Below, piece after piece: positions 1-5,926 of a DNA stretch of 5,926 bases; the stretch's first letter is position 1; each line of letters starts with the position of its first letter. Source of the DNA: Vulcanimicrobiota bacterium. Lineage in GTDB: Bacteria; Vulcanimicrobiota; Vulcanimicrobiia; Vulcanimicrobiales; Vulcanimicrobiaceae. Position numbers and translations under genes: made by a program. A model generated the notes under the pieces. It was not told the DNA's origin. It ran no database searches and saw only the letters and a list, made by a program, of their open reading frames with translations. The stretch covers positions 1 to 5,926 of the forward strand of contig JAFAQW010000298.1 in assembly GCA_019245995.1 (NCBI GenBank), in the 5' to 3' direction.

Positions 1-1614
1 CGCGAACTGGACGCTTTGACGATCGGACAAATCGCCGCGGGCGAAATCATCGAACGGCCCGCGTCGGTCGTCAAAGAGCTCGTCGAGAATGCTGTCGACG
101 CGCGGGCCTCGCGCATCGCGGTCAACGTGCGCGAAGGCGGGCTCGGCCTGATCGAGGTCGTGGACGATGGAATCGGGATGCTTGCACAGGATCTGCCGCG
201 CGCGGTGCGCCGACACACGACGAGCAAACTCGCGACCGCGGCCGATCTGGAATCGATTGGGACCCTCGGCTTTCGCGGCGAAGGGCTTGCTTCAATCGCG
301 GCCGTCGCGCAGACCGAGATCGTATCGCGCCCGGAGCTTGCCGGCATCGGTGCCAGGATCGCCGCGCACGGCGACGAGGTTGGCGTGGTCGAACCGATCG
401 CCGCGCCGGCCGGCACGGCGGTGCGCGTGCGAGAACTCTTCGCGCGCCTACCGGTTCGGCGCGAGTATCTTCGATCGCCCAGTGCGGAGTTCAATCGCAT
501 CTCATCGTGGCTGTCGAGCTTTGCGCTCGCCTACCCACGGATCACGTTCGCATTGCGTCATGACGCCAAAGACGTTTGGGTGATGCCCGCCGCGCAAGAC
601 GTGACGGAGCGTCTCGCAATGGTGTTTGGGCGCGATGCGGCACAACGGCTCATCGCGCTGGATGGAAACGGGGGCGGAACGCTCCGCGGCCACGTGCGCG
701 GTTTCATCAGCGCCCCTGGTTACGACCGTCCCGACCGCCGGATGCAGTTGCTCTTCGTCAATGGACGACTCTTGCGCAGCACGCTCCTCGCCGGCGCCTG
801 GACGAGCGGCTATGCGACGTTCGCCATGCTCGGACGTCATCCGTACGGCGTCCTCTTCCTCGAGTTGCCGCCCGAGCACGTGGATCAGAACGTACACCCA
901 ACCAAAAGCGACGTACGGCTTCGTTATGCGGGACAGGTCTTCGAAGCGGTCCGCCTCGCGATCGCCGGCACCCTCGGCGCCGATGCGCGCGCCCGCTTTG
1001 CGCAACACGCTGGGCCGTTTCAACCCGCACTTTCGTTTGCGGCCGCCGGCGCTCCGGCGGCGCTGGCGGTGCTCACGCAACTCAACAATACGTTTATCGT
1101 GGCGAGCGACGGCGAAAGACTGCTGCTGGTGGATCAGCATGCCGCGCACGAGCGCATCGCTTACGAAGCCATCATCGCCGCTGCACAGACGGGCGGCGCG
1201 AGCGAGCCGTTGCTGGTGCCGCGCGTCGTGGAGCTCGATGGAGCTCGCAGCGCGGCGCTCGATCGCGCGCTTGGCGCGCTCCATGCCGCAGGCTTGGAGA
1301 TCGATAGCTTCGGCGAGCGCACGTATCGCATCGGCGCCACGCCCGCCGGCTATAACGCCAGGACTTTCGACTTGAACGGATTTCTCGACGATCTGACGGA
1401 GGATCCAAAACAACGTGACGTCCGCGAGCGCGTTTGGGCGACGCTGGCGTGCCATTCCGTGACGCGCGCTGGAGAGCCGCTGGAGTTGGAAGAGATGACC
1501 GCTCTTCTCGGGCGTCTGCAAACGTGCCGCAACCCGATGCATTGCCCGCATGGAAGGCCCACGATGGTTGCCATTGGGGCGGACGAGATCGCGCGCATGT
1601 TCAAGCGTGTGTGA
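1..1614 (+). CDS. mutL: DNA mismatch repair protein MutL, endonuclease-type (5' partial)
   Basis: MutL is the GHKL ATPase that links mismatch recognition by MutS to strand incision and excision. The frame is open to the window edge, and the edge residues (REL before DALTIGQIAAGE) match the usual MutL N-terminus, so a few codons and the start lie upstream; the TTG at 16 is not the real start. Counting from the edge, the ATPase motifs are VENAVDA (E29, N30), DDGIGM (55-60), TSKL (74-77), GFRGEGLASI (90-99) and NVHPTK (297-302). The C-terminal dimerisation/nuclease domain starts near residue 350 with QLNNTFIV, followed by DQHAAHERIAYE (378-389), fitting the metal-binding DQHA-x2-E-x4-E motif, then ACHSVTRAG (483 on), C509, CPHGRP (515-520) and a terminal FKRV. 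These mark a nicking MutL of the B. subtilis type rather than the MutH-dependent E. coli type. At about 540 residues it is shorter than the usual 600 or more, because the linker between the domains is very short. The 3' end overlaps miaA by 8 bases. Confidence 0.97.
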   Translation, partial: RELDALTIGQIAAGEIIERPASVVKELVENAVDARASRIAVNVREGGLGLIEVVDDGIGMLAQDLPRAVRRHTTSKLATAADLESIGTLGFRGEGLASIAAVAQTEIVSRPELAGIGARIAAHGDEVGVVEPIAAPAGTAVRVRELFARLPVRREYLRSPSAEFNRISSWLSSFALAYPRITFALRHDAKDVWVMPAAQDVTERLAMVFGRDAAQRLIALDGNGGGTLRGHVRGFISAPGYDRPDRRMQLLFVNGRLLRSTLLAGAWTSGYATFAMLGRHPYGVLFLELPPEHVDQNVHPTKSDVRLRYAGQVFEAVRLAIAGTLGADARARFAQHAGPFQPALSFAAAGAPAALAVLTQLNNTFIVASDGERLLLVDQHAAHERIAYEAIIAAAQTGGASEPLLVPRVVELDGARSAALDRALGALHAAGLEIDSFGERTYRIGATPAGYNARTFDLNGFLDDLTEDPKQRDVRERVWATLACHSVTRAGEPLELEEMTALLGRLQTCRNPMHCPHGRPTMVAIGADEIARMFKRV

Positions 1615-2518
1615 TCGTCGCGTTCTCGTCCTGACCGGAGCGACGGGCAGCGGGAAGACGGCCCTCGCCATCGAGCTGGCCCGGCAGTTCGATGCCGAGA
1701 TCGTAGGCGCCGATTCGCGGCAAATTTACCGCGGCATGCCGATCGGCACCGCGGCCCCGTCGCCGGAGCAGCTGTCCACGGTGCCCCATCATTTAATCGG
1801 ATTTCTCGATCCCCAAGAGCGGTATTCGGCCGCGCGCTACGCCGAAGATGCGCTGCAAGCGATTCGTTCGATCCACGCCCGGGGCCGCCACGCAATCGTT
1901 GCCGGTGGCACCGGTTTTTACATTCGCGCGCTGCTCGGCGGCGTTGCTCCCGCACCGCAATACGACGAAGCGTTACGCGCGCGGCTTGCCCGTGAGGCGC
2001 TCGTCCATCCGCCGCAGTTTCTGGCGGAGTGGCTGCGCGTGCGGGATCGGCGCCGCGCGGGACAAGTGCATCCGCGCGACACGTATCGCGTGCTGCGCGC
2101 GCTCGAGATCGCAATGGCGGCGCCGGCGCAAACGTTGCGCGACGATGCAATTCCGAATCTCAGAAGCGAGGGGCTCGCCTGGGAATTGATTTTCCTGGAC
2201 GTCGGCTGGCCCATCTTGGATCGGCGCATCGCGCGGCGCGTCGAAACGATGCTCCGGACGGGACTTCTCGAAGAGGCGGAACGCGTCGGGGAAGGCGCCG
2301 TTGCTGCGAGCGCAGTCGGATACCCGCAAGCCCTAGCCTATCTAGGCGGCTGGAGCACGGAGGCAGAGCTTCGCGCGACGCTCGAACGGGCGACGCGGCG
2401 CTATGCTCGGCGTCAGCGCGCCTGGTTCCGCGGCGAGCCCGCGACGCAGTGGATCGCTCCCGATCGCGTCGCCGACGTGGTACGGGAGAAACTACGCTGG
2501 TCTTCGAAGCGCGAATGA
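1607..2518 (+). CDS. miaA: tRNA dimethylallyltransferase MiaA
   Basis: MiaA transfers the dimethylallyl group of DMAPP to N6 of adenosine 37 in tRNAs reading UNN codons, in the cytoplasm; this i6A is the substrate for later methylthiolation. With a GTG start at 1607 the protein has 303 residues, near the family norm of about 300-316. Visible motifs are the P-loop GATGSGKT (11-18), GADSRQIYRGMPIGTA with the likely catalytic Asp36, VPHHLIGFLDP, GGTGFYIR (Thr102 is the family's catalytic Thr), HPRDTYRVLRALEI, ASAVGYPQALAYL and the C-terminal tRNA-contacting stretch TRRYARRQRAWFR. I chose GTG 1607 because the P-loop then falls at the usual distance from the start and the mutL overlap is 8 bases. 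An in-frame ATG at 1550 would add 19 polar residues unlike the family and overlap mutL by 65 bases. No clear ribosome binding site precedes GTG 1607, so coupling to mutL translation is likely (inference). Confidence 0.96.
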   Translation: MCDRRVLVLTGATGSGKTALAIELARQFDAEIVGADSRQIYRGMPIGTAAPSPEQLSTVPHHLIGFLDPQERYSAARYAEDALQAIRSIHARGRHAIVAGGTGFYIRALLGGVAPAPQYDEALRARLAREALVHPPQFLAEWLRVRDRRRAGQVHPRDTYRVLRALEIAMAAPAQTLRDDAIPNLRSEGLAWELIFLDVGWPILDRRIARRVETMLRTGLLEEAERVGEGAVAASAVGYPQALAYLGGWSTEAELRATLERATRRYARRQRAWFRGEPATQWIAPDRVADVVREKLRWSSKRE

Positions 2519-3306
2519 TGCGCGTTGCAATCTCCAAGATGCACGGCGCGCGCAACGACTTCGTGGTTCTGGATCAACGAGAGGCCCGGCTCCCGGACGT
2601 CAACGAATTTGCGCGCTGGGCGTGCGACCGGCACGCCGGCATCGGTGCTGACGGCCTGATCGTGATCGAGGCATCGCAGCGCGCGCACGCGCGCATGCGG
2701 ACCATCAACGCGGACGGGAGCGAGGCAGAGATGTGTGGCAACGGCATCCGCTGCGCCGCCCGGTGGCTCGACGAAGCCGGCGAAGGCGGCCGGGCGTCGT
2801 TCGAAACTGAGGCGGGCGTCGTGCGGACGGAGATCCTGCGGCGCGAGCCGGCGTACGAAGTTCGAGTTGCAATGGGCCGCCCCCGAATCATGGGAGTCCT
2901 ACCATCGGTAGTTCCGATCGCGACGTTGGTCGATATCGGAAATCCTCACGTTGTGATTTTTGAAACCGGCGAGGGTTTCGAGACTCTCGCTCCCGGCCTC
3001 GAGACATTGGCAAGAAACTTCCAGGAGCACCCCGCGCTCCCGCGGGGCGCCAACGTGCACTTAGGGGTACGGCTCGGCGAATATTTGCTGCAAGTGCAGC
3101 ACTGGGAACGTGGAGTGGGGTTAACGCAGGCGTGTGGAACCGGCGCCGTCTCCTGCGCGGCCGCCGCAATCGATCAGAAACTGGCGAAGTCACCGGTTGA
3201 GGTCATCGTTCCGGGCGGAAGGCTCGTCGTGGAGTTAGACGGCAATGGCGACGCGTACCTGATTGGACCGGCCGTTCGCGTCTTCGATACCGAAATTTCG
3301 GTCTAG
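2515..3306 (+). CDS. dapF: Diaminopimelate epimerase DapF
   Basis: DapF interconverts LL- and meso-diaminopimelate by a PLP-independent two-cysteine mechanism, giving the lysine precursor and peptidoglycan cross-linking residue. The protein has 263 residues (family about 270-280). Both halves of the pseudo-symmetric fold are present: SKMHGARNDFVVLD at the N-terminus, RHAGIGADGLIVIE, NADGSEAEMCGNGIRC with catalytic Cys74, DIGNPHVVIF, then WERGVGLTQACGTGA with catalytic Cys207 and the Glu-Arg pair that binds the distal end of the substrate, and PGGRLVVEL near the end. Two departures from the common consensus are HGARNDF (usually HGxGNDF) and GVGLTQACG (usually GxGETxACG); from memory the Leu form also occurs in some proteobacterial DapFs. 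Two adjacent ATGs (2515, 2518) are possible starts; the first makes an ATGA overlap with the miaA stop, typical of translational coupling. Longer upstream extensions of this frame overlap miaA and can be dismissed. Confidence 0.96.
   Translation: MMRVAISKMHGARNDFVVLDQREARLPDVNEFARWACDRHAGIGADGLIVIEASQRAHARMRTINADGSEAEMCGNGIRCAARWLDEAGEGGRASFETEAGVVRTEILRREPAYEVRVAMGRPRIMGVLPSVVPIATLVDIGNPHVVIFETGEGFETLAPGLETLARNFQEHPALPRGANVHLGVRLGEYLLQVQHWERGVGLTQACGTGAVSCAAAAIDQKLAKSPVEVIVPGGRLVVELDGNGDAYLIGPAVRVFDTEISV
3030..3047. repeat. GC-only inverted repeat inside dapF
   Basis: The sequence CCCCGCG-CTCC-CGCGGGG is a perfect 7-bp all-GC stem with a 4-base loop. A competing 5-bp stem is possible between GGAGC (3024-3028) and GCTCC (3036-3040), so the two structures exclude each other. 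It lies in the middle of dapF coding sequence (around HPALPRGAN) and has no T-tract after it. High GC makes such stems frequent, so a function is unproven. Confidence 0.35.
3289..3302. repeat. 14-bp perfect palindrome at the dapF / radical SAM junction
   Basis: ACCGAAATTTCGGT is self-complementary over all 14 bases. It covers the last dapF sense codons and ends 5 bases before the proposed GTG start of the radical SAM gene. The AT core (AAATTT) is unusual for this GC-rich window. It could be an operator half-pair for a dimeric regulator or a small RNA hairpin near the start; it has no preserved T-run, so it does not look like a terminator. A palindrome of this length is expected roughly once per one to two windows of this composition, so only its placement is suggestive. 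Confidence 0.4.
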
Positions 3307-3307
3307 C

Positions 3308-4510
3308 GTGGGACTCGCATCCTGCGATCGCGCAGGACGTATATCGTACGATTCAGGCCTTGCCCCACTGGCCGACGGGGGAATCGTTCGCGAGCCGCGC
3401 CGCGATGAGTTGATTCCCGCGCCCGACGGCACGCTCGAGATGATGCTTCCCCAACGGCGACCCCTCACGACGATCGGTCCGATTGCCGGACGCACGGCCA
3501 TGGCGGTCGCGCTACCCGCCGGTTATACCCGCCTGTTGCTTCCCGCCTATGCGCGAGAACGCGATGCGCCCGTGCTGCCGCTCTTCGGCTATACGTTTGC
3601 CTGCAGCATTGACGACCGGCTGCACGTCGCGGCCATGCGCACCGATGAAGGGGAGGATTGGGAACCGCGGCGGTTCGCGGCGGGCGAGCTCGAAGAGTCG
3701 ATCGCGCGACGGCTGGCCGGCGCGCCGACGAGCGGCGTGTTGCGACAACTGGCGATCTGCTCGCGAGAGTACGCGTGCTTTACCGCGCAGAACGTCTTTC
3801 TCGAGCGCGGCGAAGCCGCGCTGCCGGTTTCGCCCACGTGCAACGCTCGCTGCATCGGGTGCATTTCGGAGCTCGAGCCCGACGCCGGCGTCCCATCGCC
3901 GCAATCGCGTATTGCGGAAGAGATGACGGCCGGTGATCTGGGGGGAGTCGCCGTCCACCATCTCGAGCGCGTCGAGGACGGAATCGTTTCGTTCGGGCAG
4001 GGATGCGAAGGCGAGCCGTTGCTGCGCTCGATCGCGATTGCGCGCGCGATCGAGCAAATACGCAGCCGGCGCTCCAACGGAACGATCAATCTCAATACCA
4101 ATGGCAGCCGGCCGGCGGAACTCCGGCGATGCATCGACGCCGGCTTGAATGCAGTTCGCATTAGTCTGAACTCTTTTCGGCCTGCGGTGTATGCTGCGTA
4201 CTATCGTCCGCAAGGATACGGTCTCGCGGACGTGTTCGAATCCATTCGCCTCGCGGTGGAGCGACGGCTTCGTGTCAGTCTGAACCTGCTAACGCATCCG
4301 GGCGTCAGCGACGACGATGCGGAGATGGCCGCCATGGACGAGTTCTTAGGGAGTTGTCCCGTCGCCATGGTGCAGACACGGACGTTGAATATCGATCCGG
4401 AGCTCTATTTCGAGGCGGTCGGCCGGCCTCGGGCGCCGATCGGCATGCGGGCGGCGATCGCGCGGCTGCAGGCGCTCACGCGGGTTGGAAACTTCACGCA
4501 TACGCATTAG
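3308..4510 (+). CDS. Radical SAM protein of an uncharacterised family
   Basis: Radical SAM enzymes use a [4Fe-4S] cluster to cleave S-adenosylmethionine and start radical chemistry. With GTG 3308 as residue 1 the protein has 400 residues. The cluster motif CNARCIGC (Cys178, Cys182, Cys185) is a canonical CxxxCxxC. It is followed by FGQGCEGEPLL (229 on), equivalent to the SAM-binding GGE motif but with an extra Cys233, then TINLNTNGS (259-267), VRISLNSF (283-290), SLNLLTHPG (324-332) and QTRTLNIDPELY (356-367). These fit successive strands of a radical SAM barrel. The roughly 175 residues before the cluster form a separate conserved domain (ELIPAPDGT, PAGYTRLLLPAY, APVLPLFGYT), which I recall from a recurring bacterial family annotated only as radical SAM protein. 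No C-terminal SPASM-like cysteine cluster is seen. GTG 3308 lies 1 base after the dapF stop; a TTG at 3263 is an alternative that would overlap dapF by 44 bases. Substrate and product are unknown. Confidence 0.9.
   Translation: MGLASCDRAGRISYDSGLAPLADGGIVREPRRDELIPAPDGTLEMMLPQRRPLTTIGPIAGRTAMAVALPAGYTRLLLPAYARERDAPVLPLFGYTFACSIDDRLHVAAMRTDEGEDWEPRRFAAGELEESIARRLAGAPTSGVLRQLAICSREYACFTAQNVFLERGEAALPVSPTCNARCIGCISELEPDAGVPSPQSRIAEEMTAGDLGGVAVHHLERVEDGIVSFGQGCEGEPLLRSIAIARAIEQIRSRRSNGTINLNTNGSRPAELRRCIDAGLNAVRISLNSFRPAVYAAYYRPQGYGLADVFESIRLAVERRLRVSLNLLTHPGVSDDDAEMAAMDEFLGSCPVAMVQTRTLNIDPELYFEAVGRPRAPIGMRAAIARLQALTRVGNFTHTH
3320..3352. repeat. 7-bp hairpin plus 10-bp palindrome in the early radical SAM gene
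   Basis: TCCTGCG-ATCG-CGCAGGA (3320-3337) is a perfect 7-bp stem with a 4-base loop, starting 12 bases after the proposed GTG start. Five bases later ATCGTACGAT (3343-3352) is a perfect 10-bp palindrome. In mRNA the first could mask or pace early translation; in DNA either could be a protein site. There is no T-tract. Chance is a real alternative in GC-rich DNA. Confidence 0.35.
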
Positions 4511-4525
4511 AGGCGCGGCAGCCGC

Positions 4526-5644
4526 ATGAGGCTTTGGCAGATCGGCGTCGCGATCGCGCTCGGCATCGCCTACGGGTTCGTCGCGCCGGGGCGTTTCGAA
4601 TACGCGCTCGGTCACGCGACGCTCTACCTATTTCTCCCGGCGCTCCTATTCGAGGCGGCATGGAATCTCAACTATCGGGCGATCGCGCGTCAGTGGGCCG
4701 CGATTGCGATGCTTGCGGGTCCCGGCGTCGTGCTCACGGCGCTACTGGTCACCGGCGCCCTGTCGCTCATCGGGGTCCCCTTGGGCCCAGCATTTCTCAC
4801 CGGCTCGATCCTGAGCGCGACCGATCCCATCGCGGTCGTAGCGGTCTTTCGCCGGCTGCGCGTGCCGCTCACGTTGGCGACGATCGTTGAGTGCGAGTCA
4901 CTCTTCAACGACGCCGTCGCGGTCGCGCTGTATCGCGCGTCGCTCGTTGTGCTCGCGCTCGGCGCCGTGAAGGGAGGCGCCGTCGCGGGAATCGCGGCGC
5001 AAGCCGCCGCGGGCGCCGCAGCCGGAGCACTGCTCGGGATCGTTGCAGCGTTTGCTGCCGCCCGTGCGCTGCGCGGCGTTGCTGATGCAAAGGTCCAACT
5101 GGCGGCAACGATCCTCGGCGCCTACGGTGCCTATTTCTTGGCCGACTATCTGAAACTCTCGGGAATTTTCGCGACGATCGCCTTCGGCATGGCGCTGCGC
5201 TACTTCGAGCGCTCTTGGATTAGCCTACGGATTGCTGACGACGTCAACCGTTTCTGGGACGTCGGCGCGCTCGTCGCAAACGCCGTGATCTTCTTCATGG
5301 TCGGTGCCGCGCTGCAGCTCGGACGCATCGCGCAAGAGCCCATTTTTGTGATCGCGTGTCTCATCGCGATTGCCGTCGCTCGGGTTGCGGTCGCCGCGCT
5401 CCTCTTACCCTGGCCGTATCCGCGCGACTGGATCGCCGTGATCCGAGCCGCAGGGATGCGAGGCGGCCTTTCATTGGCGCTTGCGCTCGCACTGCCACCG
5501 TGGATTCCCTACCGGCAGGCGATAGTGGACGGAACGTTTGCCGTGGCGCTGGCGACGTTGGCGGCGGGTAGTCTGACGCTGATTCCGGCGCTGCGCCGGA
5601 TCGCTAAAACGTCATTCCCGGGTACAGCGCAAAATGTTCGATGA
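4526..5644 (+). CDS. CPA1-family (NhaP-like) cation:proton antiporter
   Basis: This is a 372-residue integral inner-membrane protein with about 12 hydrophobic segments, probably exchanging Na+ (or K+) for protons and so serving pH and salt homeostasis. Family marks are LFLPALLFEAAWNL (35-48), SATDPIAVVAVFRRL (97-111, with Asp100), ECESLFNDAVAVALY (122-136, with the Asn128-Asp129 pair typical of electroneutral CPA1 exchangers) and MRGGLSLALALALP (311-324, with the conserved Arg312). A Gly-to-Cys change gives ECES where EGES is usual. The C-terminus ends shortly after the last helix, with no long cytoplasmic regulatory domain. The ATG at 4526 is the only sensible start: the radical SAM stop (4508-4510) is in the same frame only five codons upstream. 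The protein then begins directly in what looks like the second half of the usual N-terminal hairpin, so it seems about one helix short. Ion specificity cannot be read from sequence. Confidence 0.92.
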   Translation: MRLWQIGVAIALGIAYGFVAPGRFEYALGHATLYLFLPALLFEAAWNLNYRAIARQWAAIAMLAGPGVVLTALLVTGALSLIGVPLGPAFLTGSILSATDPIAVVAVFRRLRVPLTLATIVECESLFNDAVAVALYRASLVVLALGAVKGGAVAGIAAQAAAGAAAGALLGIVAAFAAARALRGVADAKVQLAATILGAYGAYFLADYLKLSGIFATIAFGMALRYFERSWISLRIADDVNRFWDVGALVANAVIFFMVGAALQLGRIAQEPIFVIACLIAIAVARVAVAALLLPWPYPRDWIAVIRAAGMRGGLSLALALALPPWIPYRQAIVDGTFAVALATLAAGSLTLIPALRRIAKTSFPGTAQNVR

Positions 5645-5654
5645 CCGGGCCCGC

Positions 5655-5670
5655 GCGGTCGGGGCACCGC
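5655..5670. terminator. Possible weak hairpin between convergent genes
   Basis: GCGGT-CGGGGC-ACCGC forms a 5-bp stem with a 6-base loop inside the 35-base gap between the antiporter stop (5644) and the amt stop (5680). Its place between two converging genes suits a bidirectional terminator. There is no U-tract on either strand, so intrinsic termination would be inefficient and Rho or another mechanism may act here. Confidence 0.25.
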
Positions 5671-5679
5671 AAAGGCGCG

Positions 5680-5926
5680 TCAGACGCCCAGCGGATACGC
5701 CTCCTCGCCGTGAAGCGCCAAATCGAGCCCGCTCTCCTCGTGGCCTTCGCCAACCTTTACGCGCGTCACCAAGTTAATGAGCCACAGCATCGCATAGGTG
5801 AAGGTGAACGCCCAAGCGCTGCACACGAGTGCGGCGACGAACTGTTTTCCGAAAAACGCCGGGTTGCCACGCAATAGACCGTCGGCGCCGTTGGGATTCC
5901 ACAACGTGGACGCAAACACGCCGAGC
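5680..5926 (-). CDS. amt: Ammonium transporter Amt, C-terminal end (5' partial)
   Basis: Only the last 81 residues are in the window; the frame continues past the right edge and the real start lies outside it, so the GTG at 5917-5919 is an internal Val. The visible part reads LGVFAS, then DGLLRGNPAFFGKQF, a final hydrophobic helix (about FVAALVCSAWAFTFTYAMLWLINLV) and a soluble tail with GLDLALHGEEAY, the conserved Amt/AmtB cytoplasmic tail signature. Amt trimers conduct ammonium across the inner membrane; the tail couples subunits and is where PII (GlnK) proteins act in studied members. The gene converges on the antiporter, so it belongs to a separate transcription unit. A glnK/glnB gene next to it would be expected outside the window but cannot be checked here. 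Rhesus-type proteins are a remote alternative; the tail signature favours Amt. Confidence 0.93.
   Translation of the reverse strand, partial: LGVFASTLWNPNGADGLLRGNPAFFGKQFVAALVCSAWAFTFTYAMLWLINLVTRVKVGEGHEESGLDLALHGEEAYPLGV

Noticed and set aside
1231..1256. Short direct repeat GGAGCTCG in mutL
   Set aside because: It is 8 bases long with two copies, fits ordinary coding sequence for LDGAR-like residues, and shows no further copies.
502..1671. Long open frame of 389 codons on the minus strand, antisense to mutL
   Set aside because: It lies opposite a clearly conserved mutL, its translation is Arg/Ala-rich with no family motif, and long antisense frames are common in high-GC DNA.
1350..2150. 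Open frame of 266 codons on the minus strand across the mutL/miaA junction
   Set aside because: The translation is low-complexity and arginine-rich, and both opposite-strand genes are securely identified.
2029..2514. In-frame upstream extension of dapF
   Set aside because: It overlaps miaA completely, gives arginine-rich sequence unlike any DapF, and the conserved protein starts at the ATG pair 2515/2518.
3264..3292. Possible sigma-70-like promoter (TTGGAC with GATACC downstream) ahead of the radical SAM gene
   Set aside because: Only about half of each hexamer matches consensus and it lies inside dapF coding sequence; the support is too weak to list as a promoter.
5641..5877. Plus-strand frame of 78 codons downstream of the antiporter
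   Set aside because: It is antisense to the conserved Amt C-terminus and has no recognisable feature of its own.
1..5926. Mobile elements, CRISPR arrays, tRNA/rRNA genes, riboswitches or defence genes
   Set aside because: Nearly every base is covered by conserved housekeeping or transport genes, and no transposase, spaced repeats, cloverleaf or ligand-sensor structure was recognised.

Overview
The window is a compact, high-GC bacterial chromosomal segment (roughly 63-65% GC, estimated by eye) with almost no non-coding DNA. Five plus-strand genes lie head to tail: mutL (5' end cut off by the window edge), miaA, dapF, an uncharacterised radical SAM gene and a CPA1-type cation:proton antiporter. 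Their junctions are an 8-base overlap, a 4-base overlap, a 1-base gap and a 15-base gap, as expected of one polycistronic unit. The last gene converges, across 35 bases, on the 3' end of an amt ammonium transporter on the minus strand, whose 5' part lies beyond the window.

Most of this is housekeeping. MutL is the mismatch-repair ATPase and here carries the endonuclease motifs typical of bacteria that lack MutH. MiaA prenylates A37 of tRNAs. DapF makes meso-diaminopimelate for lysine and peptidoglycan, which suggests a DAP-type cell wall. The mutL-miaA neighbourhood is common in bacteria. The gene after dapF encodes a radical SAM enzyme with a canonical CxxxCxxC cluster motif and a long conserved N-terminal domain; I recognise it as a recurring family of unknown function. 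Its tight packing behind dapF suggests co-expression but does not reveal its substrate. The antiporter and Amt are inner-membrane transporters.

The organism cannot be fixed from this window. The gene set, high GC, MutH-independent MutL and divergent proteins would suit an uncultured high-GC phylum such as Eremiobacterota (WPS-2) or a neighbour, but that is a weak guess.

Beyond the genes, three things stand out. Inverted repeats cluster around the dapF/radical SAM junction. The palindrome CGATCG (19 copies by hand count) and its extension GCGATCGC (5 copies) appear over-represented, like the cyanobacterial HIP1 element. The antiporter seems N-terminally short and is fenced in by an in-frame stop. 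I see no mobile element, CRISPR array, tRNA, rRNA or defence system, and nothing that amounts to a new multi-gene system.
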